From: Planctomycetota bacterium
Lineage (GTDB): Bacteria; Planctomycetota; Phycisphaerae; Sedimentisphaerales; Anaerobacaceae
Direction: 5' to 3'
Length of the DNA stretch: 32,332 nt
Assembly: GCA_022566315.1 (NCBI GenBank)
Contig: JADFJC010000028.1
Span: forward strand, 1 to 32,332
The number at the start of each line of letters is the position of its first letter. The stretch's first letter is position 1. Positions 18,171 to 25,678 of the stretch are shown piece after piece. Under the pieces are notes generated by a model. It was not told where the DNA came from, did no database searches, and saw only the letters and a program-made list of their open reading frames with translations. A program made the position numbers and the translations under genes.

Positions 18171-19226
18171 TTATTCCCATCCATGCTCATTATGGTTCAT
18201 TGTATCCTTCCACAACTCCAGATGTTCTATATATACGCTGGTACCACGGGCCACCGAGCAGAGGGGGTCATCGACTCTTTTGACTTTCAAGCCGGTTGCA
18301 TTTGCCAATGCTGTATCCATTCCCCGCAGCAGTGACCCGCCGCCGCAGATGTGTATGCCGTTGTCTATCAGGTCAGCGGACAATTCAGGCTGGGCCTTTT
18401 CCAGCGTTGACGCAACTGCATCTATAATCATAGCAATGGAGCCGTGCAGGGCCTCACGGACCTCCTCACTCGTTATAACGATTTTTCTCGGCATGCCAGA
18501 GATGGTGTCTCTGCCGGCCACTTCCATCGTCAATTCCTCCTGCAGCGGGACGGCGGAGCCAATTTGTATCTTGACTTTTTCAGCTCGTGCCTCGCCGATG
18601 AGCAGGTTGTAAGTTTTCTTAAGATGGTTGATTACTGCTTCGTCCATATCGTCGCCGCCGGTGCGGATTGATTCGGAGGCGGCAATATCGGCCAGACTCA
18701 TTATGGCTACTTCGGTGGTTCCTCCGCCGATATCGACAATCATTGAGGCGGTAGGCTCGGCGATTGGCAATTGAGCTCCAATTCCCGCGGCCATCGGTTC
18801 ATCGACCAGATAGACTTTCCGTGCACCTGCACGTTCGGCGGTACCTATAACCGCCTGTCGTTCAACATCGGTTATTCCGCCCGGCACGGCGATTACAACT
18901 CGAGGCCTGATAAGTCCTCCCCTGCCGTGTGCTTTCCTGATAAAGTAGCTCAGCATCGCTTCGGTAACTTCAAAGTCGCTGATTACGCCGTTTTTGAGAG
19001 GCCTTATTGCACTGATTGAGCCTGGCGTTTTGCCTAACATCTCACGTGCAACCACGCCGACGGCTTCGCCGTTGTTCAGGACAACATTGGTTCCTTTACG
19101 AACGGCAACTACGGAGGGCTCGTTGAGGACAATACCTTTGTCGCGGATGCAAACCAGGGTAGTGCACGTACCCATGTCGATGCCCATATCCATACTGAAC
19201 AAGCCTAATATTGAGTCCATTATCAT
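18171..19226 (-). CDS. mreB: Rod-shape-determining actin homologue MreB
   Basis: A 351-residue MreB: 'MGIDMGTCTTLVCIRDKG' (phosphate 1), 'LNEPSVVAV', 'GGLIRPRVVIAVPGGITDVE', 'IVDIGGGTTEVAIMSL' (phosphate 2) and 'ICGGGSLLRGMD' (adenosine). It forms membrane-bound filaments that organise cell-wall elongation; with mreC beside it, this implies a peptidoglycan-making rod or ovoid cell. AAGGA lies about 10 bases upstream of MIMDS; the start could be at MDS, two codons later. Confidence 0.95.
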   Translation of the reverse strand: MIMDSILGLFSMDMGIDMGTCTTLVCIRDKGIVLNEPSVVAVRKGTNVVLNNGEAVGVVAREMLGKTPGSISAIRPLKNGVISDFEVTEAMLSYFIRKAHGRGGLIRPRVVIAVPGGITDVERQAVIGTAERAGARKVYLVDEPMAAGIGAQLPIAEPTASMIVDIGGGTTEVAIMSLADIAASESIRTGGDDMDEAVINHLKKTYNLLIGEARAEKVKIQIGSAVPLQEELTMEVAGRDTISGMPRKIVITSEEVREALHGSIAMIIDAVASTLEKAQPELSADLIDNGIHICGGGSLLRGMDTALANATGLKVKRVDDPLCSVARGTSVYIEHLELWKDTMNHNEHGWE

Positions 19227-19785
19227 TTTCGATTCATCCTTAAATTCTTTCCTAAATATTTACTTATCGTGCGCCATCACCTTTCCATTCGTTTTGGGTT
19301 CACATCTCGATTGGCATTATCGGGATGAGAATTCCTTATCACAATATTTCGTTGCTCGGAGAACCCGGGACAACGGGCATCCTGCCAAGATGCTAAAGCA
19401 ATATGTAGTTCGGCTTTACAGAAAAATCACTTTAAGTGGATTTGTCTTTATGTGGATACCTGCCGTGCACTTCGTATTGTGGCATTTCTATAAAACCAGC
19501 CGAATTTAAAAGCTCTCAAGCCAACCGATTTGACTGCAATAATAACCATAACTATCTTATTGACAATAAGATAGGGCAGTTTATCATTCACCATATTATT
19601 TTGGTAATTGGTTATTGGTTATTACCATTTACCACTTACCTTTTACCAATTGCCGGTCACCAGTTACCAGTTATCAGTTATCAGTCGACCTGATTAGGTC
19701 CTATAATAGTCGTAGAAGACAGAGGTCAGAAGACCGAAAACGGAAGTTCTGTCCTCTGTTTTCTGTTTTCCGTCTTCTGTCTTTG
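19227..19785. repeat. Gene-free stretch with low-complexity and inverted repeats
   Basis: 559 bases upstream of mreB contain no supported gene. About 19598-19682 is a run of short degenerate units of the 'ttaccagttatcagttatcag' type. 19715-19785 is an imperfect inverted repeat of purine-rich 'gaagacagaggtcagaagac' against 'ttccgtcttctgtctttg', ending at the stop of the next gene, for which it may be a terminator. A block at 19411-19450 resembles one at 20516-20555. The mreB promoter must lie here but I cannot place it. Confidence 0.55.
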
Positions 19786-20454
19786 CTACCGCCAGTCGTC
19801 AGGGTACCAGATGGATTCAGGCTGAATGTCGAACTTTCTGCACAACACTTCTACCAGCGCCTCTGCCCTTCTTATCTGAAAATCGGTTGGGGGGACGGCT
19901 TTGTCATCGGCTATAACACAGATATAAATAGTCTTTTCGGTTGGTGTCTCGCAAAAATCCGTGGGCCTCTGGTATTTTGACCGGCCAGATAACGCACCCA
20001 CGCTTGTCACTGGCAGGAGCGGCTCACCGTTCCAGTTCTCTCTGGGTATGACCGACCTGTCTCGGCTTGGCCGAGCCAAGATGGACGATTGTCTTTGCCA
20101 TTTTTCGGTTGGTTCTATTTGGCCGTCGTGGCCGACACGACCATTGCAAATAACGAAGTGGCAGTTAATATGCTCATCCCCGCCCACATCGCTCAATCCG
20201 ACATAGGCGGACTTAATGTTGCCGGATTCGGGCACGATTACATAAATCTCGATTCGGCTCCAGCGTCCCGGCAATTGGTCGGCACGAGAAAGTATGGATT
20301 TTTTCACAGAGCCGAGACGGTAATAGCGTGAAAGACAAAATGCACCAGCGGATGGAGGATTATGGCCCAGTGCATTTAGAATTATTGCGCCCAGTGTGAT
20401 TGAAACTCCCAGAACCACAAGAACTTTTGTTTCCCTTGAGTGGGTTGTCATCAC
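19786..20454 (-). CDS. PGRP/N-acetylmuramoyl-alanine-amidase-like protein, probably non-catalytic
   Basis: A 222-residue protein with a membrane segment at about 10-28 (VLVVLGVSITLGAIILNAL). Its body resembles the planctomycete form of the amidase_2/PGRP fold: 'INCHFVICNGRVGHDGQIE', 'EKWQRQ', 'IYICVIADDKAVPPTDFQ', and 'ALVEVLCRKFDIQPESI'. In active amidases the end motif is usually a GHxD/GHRD zinc-site loop; here it reads WYPDDW, so the zinc site looks incomplete. It may bind rather than cut peptidoglycan. I am fairly sure of the fold and unsure of activity. Confidence 0.55.
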   Translation of the reverse strand: MMTTHSRETKVLVVLGVSITLGAIILNALGHNPPSAGAFCLSRYYRLGSVKKSILSRADQLPGRWSRIEIYVIVPESGNIKSAYVGLSDVGGDEHINCHFVICNGRVGHDGQIEPTEKWQRQSSILARPSRDRSVIPRENWNGEPLLPVTSVGALSGRSKYQRPTDFCETPTEKTIYICVIADDKAVPPTDFQIRRAEALVEVLCRKFDIQPESIWYPDDWR

Positions 20455-20804
20455 TTGTCCTCTTGCTTGATACCCGGTTCCTGACCTCCTGCCTCCAATA
20501 CGATATTTATGCTATCGGCCTTGCAGAAAAGCCGCTTTAGATAAGTTCTCTTTTCACAGACCATACCCAAAGTACCTTTACATTTGTGGGGGTTTTTATA
20601 GGAGCAGGCAGGTTCTCACGTCCTATATAGATGTGCAGGAGTATAAGTGCATAAAGTGAGCTAAAGTGCCTAAAATATGGATATCAGCAAATCAGAGTGC
20701 AGATTATCAGGGAATCCGGATACCAGGAAAAAAACAAAGTTAACCTGATATCCTGGTAACCTGATAACCACGTTGACTTTAGTTCACTTTAGACACTTTA
20801 CACT
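20455..20804. repeat. Nested symmetrical repeat element 3' of the ETF gene
   Basis: About 20644-20813 reads as concentric dyads: an outer 'taaagtg' array (20644-20679) matched by the reverse array 'ctttag...cactttaggcac' (20775-20813), then TTATCAGG (20704-20711)/CCTGATAA (20760-20767), then TACCAGGA (20721-20728)/TCCTGGTA (20751-20758). The outer right arm overlaps the stop codon of the ETF gene. No coding sequence was seen in the rest of the gap. Confidence 0.6.
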
Positions 20805-22931
20805 TTAGGCACTCTCTAATGCCTGCACCAATTGAGGCACCGTATCTTCCACTGTCCCGACGATATAATAATCACACTGCTTAAATATCGGCGCATTCGG
20901 GTCGCTGTTGATGGCGACTATAGTCTCGGTGTTAGCGACCCCTACCATATGCTGAATGGCGCCGGATATTCCCAAAGCAACGTAAAGTTTCGGGCCGATA
21001 GAAGTGCCGGTTTGTCCGACCTGATGCACTCGTTCAATAAAGCCCTGCTCGACCGCTGCACGCGAAGCACCTCTTTCGACCTGCGTACCCAGCTTTTTGC
21101 TTAAGACTTCACAAAGTGCGCCTACGAACTGTTCATAGGTATCTCTGCTTTGCATACCTTTACCGCCGCTGACAATCACATCGGCGCCAAAGTTCACATC
21201 ACCCGTGCCCAATTCCGTCTTTATAATTTCCAGACTGACGTCGTTCTTAGAAAGCTCGACTTTGTGTTTGATAACGTTGCCTTTTCTTGACGGGTCAGAG
21301 GGGATTCTCTTCATAACGCCCGGTCTTGCGGTAGCCATCTGCGATTTTGAGTTTTTCGTGCGGATGGTAGCCATAACATTGCCGCCGAGGGCCGGCCGGG
21401 TCTGCAGCAGGATACCTATATTGCCCGTTCGTGAACCATCCCTGATATCCAGCCCGGTGCAATCGGCAGTCAGACCGCATTCGACTCTGTATGAAACCAT
21501 CGGTGCAAGCATTCGGCCTTGCGGTGTTGCGGCATAAAGTACGATTTGAGGCCAGTATGTGCTAACACAATCGGCAACGGCTTTGCGATAGGCGGTGGGG
21601 TCAAATACGTCCAGCAGCTTGTCCTCGATTACATAGACGTTGTCCGCACCGGCGGCGATTAATTCTTTTGCCATAGGCTCGACATTGTAGCCGGCTAAGC
21701 ATACGCCCACTTTGGTTTCGAGCGAATCGGCAAGGTCGCGAGCTTTGCCGGTAAGCTCAAACGTCGCCGGATGTACAACGCCGTCGCTGTGTTCGGCTAC
21801 GACCCAAACCTCGCCCTTAAAGGCCGGCTCGGTCAGCTTCAAACCGTTTATCATATCCTCTAATGCTTTTTTATGGAAATGCTCACCTGTTGCGGCCAGA
21901 ATCTTTTTCCTGGCCGCCTCATCAATCTGGTCGGAATCTTTTATCCCGAGCTCTTTGAGCTTGGTGGCTAAAATTTTATAGTCCTCTTGTTCCTTTTTGG
22001 TTCCCTCGAAGCTTCTGTCGAGCAGACTTGCTCGTTTGTCAGGCAAAACATAGCGACCTGCCTGGGCCTCAGCGCTCTCGCCGGCCTCGCCATTGCCGCC
22101 CTTGAAGATTTCAGCGAGCACCTTGGCCAACGATTTTGCATCGCTGAGCTGCTGGCATTTCCTGGTGCTTTTGCCCGGCGGAAAGACTCGAATCACGGCT
22201 GTCCTGGAACCTTTAACGCCGATGTGCGTAGCCTTAATGTCCTCACTGTCCCAGGTAATAACCTCCGTTTCGTTTGCCCATCGGGTTCTTGCAAATGCTG
22301 CAAACAGGGAATACTCATACTTGGCAACAGTTATCACGGCCGGAAGTTTCTTGGCGGCAACCACCTGGCTGCCTCCGCTGATAATGCGTGTGAATTCAAA
22401 ACGATTATTTTTGAATTCGGCATCGGTAACATAAGCTATACACGGCAGAGACAGCTCCTCGGCTATTTGCGGCGGCACCTGAGCAGTGTCGCCATCGACC
22501 GACTGCATTCCGGATACCACATAATAATCATTGTCCTTTTTCAGGATTTCTTTGACTATTTTTCTAACAGCAAATGCTAAAGGGTTCGCCGTTGCAACGG
22601 TATCTGCTCCGCCAAGAGCTCTGTCGGTCAGCAGCACCACTTTGTCGGCGCATCTGCTCAGACTGTATCGCAGGACCTCTTCAGCCATTGGTGGGCCCAT
22701 AGTCAAGGCAATGATTTGGCTGTCCGCCTCGCCGCTGATTTTTTTCATGTAGTTTGCAAAAGCCAATGCCTGCGTGTCCAGCTCGTTGATCACGCTGGCT
22801 AATCGGGTTCGGATGAGTGTCCCGGTCTCGGGGTCGAACGCATTGTCAGTGATTTGCGATACGTCAGGAACCTGTTTCACCAAAACTATGTAATCACTCA
22901 TTTTTTCGTATCTCGTATTTAATATGGGCAA
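20805..22931 (-). CDS. Fused electron-transfer flavoprotein, beta-alpha (EtfB-EtfA)
   Basis: One 708-residue chain with both ETF subunits. Residues about 11-285 are EtfB/FixA-like (IVLVKQVPDVSQI, the GMQSVDGDTAQVPPQIAEEL nucleotide loop). About 286-370 is a helical linker. Residues about 373-708 are EtfA/FixB-like (EVWVVAEHSDGVVH, and the FAD block 'VHQVGQTGTSIGPKLYVALG', 'GISGAIQH', 'IVAINSDPNAPIF'). ETFs carry electrons from acyl-CoA or other dehydrogenases, or bifurcate them; no partner dehydrogenase or quinone reductase is adjacent. The true start is probably Met11 (MSDYIVLVKQ, 22901), where EtfB proteins begin. Usually the subunits are separate genes. Confidence 0.92.
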   Translation of the reverse strand: MPILNTRYEKMSDYIVLVKQVPDVSQITDNAFDPETGTLIRTRLASVINELDTQALAFANYMKKISGEADSQIIALTMGPPMAEEVLRYSLSRCADKVVLLTDRALGGADTVATANPLAFAVRKIVKEILKKDNDYYVVSGMQSVDGDTAQVPPQIAEELSLPCIAYVTDAEFKNNRFEFTRIISGGSQVVAAKKLPAVITVAKYEYSLFAAFARTRWANETEVITWDSEDIKATHIGVKGSRTAVIRVFPPGKSTRKCQQLSDAKSLAKVLAEIFKGGNGEAGESAEAQAGRYVLPDKRASLLDRSFEGTKKEQEDYKILATKLKELGIKDSDQIDEAARKKILAATGEHFHKKALEDMINGLKLTEPAFKGEVWVVAEHSDGVVHPATFELTGKARDLADSLETKVGVCLAGYNVEPMAKELIAAGADNVYVIEDKLLDVFDPTAYRKAVADCVSTYWPQIVLYAATPQGRMLAPMVSYRVECGLTADCTGLDIRDGSRTGNIGILLQTRPALGGNVMATIRTKNSKSQMATARPGVMKRIPSDPSRKGNVIKHKVELSKNDVSLEIIKTELGTGDVNFGADVIVSGGKGMQSRDTYEQFVGALCEVLSKKLGTQVERGASRAAVEQGFIERVHQVGQTGTSIGPKLYVALGISGAIQHMVGVANTETIVAINSDPNAPIFKQCDYYIVGTVEDTVPQLVQALESA

Positions 22932-23172
22932 ACAATCGAAAACAATAAAAGCAGCACGATATATTATTATATGGCACCTGTCAAATAAAATTGGGCCTTT
23001 TCCCCTTTTTTGTGCTGTTGTTTGTACTGAAAAACAGCTTTTTTTTTGCAGACAAAATTTAATTTAGCGCTTGTTTGGAACTGTGAAATAATGTTTAATT
23101 GCGATTTTAGTCGTCTGAAAAACGAATGAACGGATGTAAGCAGGATAGCTTGTTTTATTGAGGTGAACTGAG
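22932..23172. promoter_or_regulatory. Divergent intergenic region with a candidate promoter for the corrinoid gene
   Basis: 240 bases separate the diverging ETF and corrinoid genes. On the plus strand TTGTTT (23071-23076) and TTTAAT (23094-23099) are spaced by 17 bases and resemble -35/-10 boxes of a housekeeping promoter. GAGGTG lies 8 bases before the corrinoid ATG. No promoter for the ETF gene could be placed. Confidence 0.35.
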
Positions 23173-23799
23173 ATGGCGAATTTGAAGGCATTAGCTGATG
23201 CAGTTATAAAAGGTGACCAAAGCACTGCGGTCCAAATCACAAAGGCCGCTCTTGAAGAAAACATGCCGGCTAAAAGTGTACTCAATGAAGGACTAATTGC
23301 GGGCATGGATGTCGTCGGCGCTAGTTTCAAAAAAAATGAGATTTACATACCTGAGGTGCTTATTGCCGCACGGGCAATGAAAATGGCGATGGAAATTCTT
23401 GAGCCGGAACTTGTCAAGGCCGGCGTCAAGCCTATCGGAAAGTTTCTAATTGGAACCGTCCAGGGTGATTTGCACGACATCGGAAAAAATTTAGTGGCAA
23501 TGATGCTCAAAGGGGCCGGTTTTGAAGTTATTGACCTCGGCGTGGATGTCGGGCCTGAAAAATTTGTTGAGCAGGTGAAGACTCAGGGCGTCCACGTGGT
23601 CGGCATGAGTGCACTTTTGACTACGACAATGCCCGGTATGGAAAAAACTATACGGGCACTAAAGGAGGCCGGTGTTTCAGCCAAGATTATGATAGGCGGA
23701 GCACCGGTAACACAGGGTTACGCAGACAAAATTGGCGCCGACGGCTACGCAGCCGACGCCGCTTCGGCTGTCGATATGGTCAAAAGCCTCGTGGCTTAA
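23173..23799 (+). CDS. Corrinoid-binding methyltransferase protein (MtbC/MtaC-like)
   Basis: A 208-residue protein with the two-domain layout of methyltransferase corrinoid proteins: an N-terminal helical cap (1-85), then a Rossmann B12 domain with D99-L-H101-D-I-G104 (the DxHxxG motif that supplies the lower His ligand to cobalt), S146-ALLTTTM and G175-GAP. It carries a methyl group on cobalamin between a substrate-specific methyltransferase and a URO-D-type one. Neither lies beside it, but the zinc-site URO-D protein at 263-1360 could be the second partner. It is the only complete plus-strand gene here. Confidence 0.92.
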   Translation: MANLKALADAVIKGDQSTAVQITKAALEENMPAKSVLNEGLIAGMDVVGASFKKNEIYIPEVLIAARAMKMAMEILEPELVKAGVKPIGKFLIGTVQGDLHDIGKNLVAMMLKGAGFEVIDLGVDVGPEKFVEQVKTQGVHVVGMSALLTTTMPGMEKTIRALKEAGVSAKIMIGGAPVTQGYADKIGADGYAADAASAVDMVKSLVA

Positions 23800-23920
23800 A
23801 GAATACGCACAAGAGCACAAGTAGGGAACTCTTAATTTCTTCTTCATCAAACAGAGCCTGCTGCTCTGCGAAGTACTCGCTACCTGTGGCACAAGCTACG
23901 TAGCACGAGCCGACCGTAAG

Positions 23921-23940
23921 GGAGGGGTAATTACCCCTCC
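23921..23940. terminator. Perfect 20-base palindrome between convergent genes
   Basis: GGAGGGGTAATTACCCCTCC is a perfect palindrome that gives an 8-base GC-rich stem with an AATT loop. It lies between the convergent corrinoid and PD40 genes (ends at 23799 and 24035). No T-run follows on either side, so a bidirectional terminator is possible but not shown. Confidence 0.4.
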
Positions 23941-24034
23941 GGAAACTATGCAAGCCAGGCCTCCAGCCCTTTGAGTATCATAGGCGTTTTGTCTCTTGCT
24001 CCAAAGTGTCCTAATCCACCAGCGGACAATTTAT

Positions 24035-25535
24035 TTATAGGGCCAGTGCCCGGCTGTAGATACGGACGTCGTCAATCAAGCCGGACCAAAAGGCACCCGG
24101 TTCTAAATCGCTTCCAGCGCCGATGTACAGACCGCCACTCGCAGACTCCAGGTTGGTTGCTGTGTCACGGGCCACCTCGATATCATCCACGTAGAGAATC
24201 CTGTCGCTGCCGTCCCTGACAAAGCCTACTCGATGCCAATCGCCATCGGTAACCACAGTTGGGGAAATCAGCGGAGGTCCCGCCGGAATGGGGCTTCGGC
24301 CCTTCCATGCTGGTGTTCTGAGGTCTGTTTTCAGTGCCCCATCAACGGCATCGGCCGCCAACCAGTTTACACCGCTTTCCTGAGAGAGAATCACCTGGCC
24401 GGGAGCGCCGCCTTTGATCCAGACAAATACGCTGAACTTACCATCCGCAGGGTTCAACACAAAGGGCGTGTTGACATAATCATCGATTCCGTCAAGCTGC
24501 AATGCACCATCTACCATCCCGCCCTCAGGCTGCCAGGCCGGGTCTCCATATACAGTACCATCATTATCATTAGCGCTGTCAGATGCTATATCGCCTTCTA
24601 TCTCGTCCAGTGCCCAGTGCGCCACAAGTGTAGGGTCGTCCACGTCCTCAAACAAATGCTCAGCAAGGACAATAAGGTCCTGGACATCTACGATGCCGTC
24701 ACCCCAGGGCATCGGGGCAATATCGCACAATGACTCGTCCGTGCCCCAATAATCAACCATAATGCACATGTCTGCGGCATCAACAATTCCGTCGCCGTTG
24801 AAGTCAACGATGGGCGTCATTGGTATCTGCCATAGATCGACGCCACCGGCTCCGCCGGGCCGGTTTGAGCTAAAGTAGAGCGTCCGGCCGTCGGCCGAGG
24901 GGGCCGGATAACCGTCGATAGCTGAACTGTTGACCATTGGCCCAAGATTCACGGGCTCGCCCCAGTCATCATTTGTCGTTGTCCGCCTCGTCACCCAAAG
25001 GTCTAACGAACCATATCCTCCGGGCCGGTTGGAAGCAATGTAGAGCGCCCGGCCGTCGGCCGAGATGCCCAGCGCCCACTCGTTAGCCGAACTGTTCACA
25101 GTCGGGCCAAGATTCACTGGGGTGCCCCAGGGGTCGCTTGTCGTTGGCCGCGTCGTTAGGCCATAGGTCGTAACCACCGGAGCCGCCTCCTCGGTTGGAG
25201 ACAAAGTAGAGCGTCCGGTCGTCGGCCGAGATGCTCAGCGAATAGTCGGCAGCCGAACTGTTGACCGTCGGGCCAAGATTCACAGGGGTAGCCCATGGGT
25301 CGCTTGTCGTTGGCCGCGTCATTACCCATAGGTCGTAACCACCGGAGCCGCCTCCTCGGTTGGAGGCAAAGTAGAGCGACAGGCCGTCGGCCGGCATGCG
25401 TGGGGTAAGGTCGTTAACTGACGTGTTGACAGTTGGCCCAAGATTCGTGGGAGTACCGAACGTGAAATCTGCGTTCGCGACGCCCGCAGGCAAACCCAAT
25501 GCCAAAACCAATACGAGTAAAAATGTCTTTTTCAT
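24035..25535 (-). pseudogene. Secreted PD40-repeat/dockerin/LamG protein, split by a frameshift
   Basis: Read as one gene of about 499 codons, it has a signal peptide (MKKTFLLVLVLALGLPAGVANA), four PD40/WD40-like units (ISADGRALYIASNRPGGYG type), a two-repeat dockerin (DFNGDGIVDAADMCIMVDYW ... GDGIVDVQDLIVLAEH) and a C-terminal LamG/concanavalin-like domain. The frame breaks near 25154-25163: the second unit has 'cctaacgacgcgg' after the YDLW codons where the preceding near-identical unit has 'gtaatgacgcgg', i.e. one extra base. The two parts read 25083-25535 and 24035-25204. An assembly error or a recent inactivation would look the same. Dockerin-like repeats suggest cell-surface or cellulosome-like attachment, with the LamG domain binding sugar or matrix. 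Confidence 0.75.
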
Positions 25536-25607
25536 TTTACTGCCATTTCAAAAAGTGTCTATTGTCTCTCCGCACACTATGCGCACTCTTAGAAAGGCTT
25601 AGGTTTA

Positions 25608-25665
25608 TCTTTACGAAAATTTCGCTAATTGAATGCCATTTGGATTATCTCCTCCAAAAAGCTTA
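25608..25665 (-). repeat. Conserved 5' leader block, copy A (with Shine-Dalgarno and mini-ORF)
   Basis: This 58-base block matches 27617-27674 at 52 of 58 positions. On the minus strand it holds GGAGGAG, 9 bases before an ATG at 25639 that opens only 'MAFN' and then a TAG. The PD40 gene itself starts at 25535, about 100 bases further on, with a much weaker ribosome-binding site. It is a possible leader peptide or the remnant of one. Confidence 0.6.
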
Positions 25666-25678
25666 TTTCTTAGGTGGC

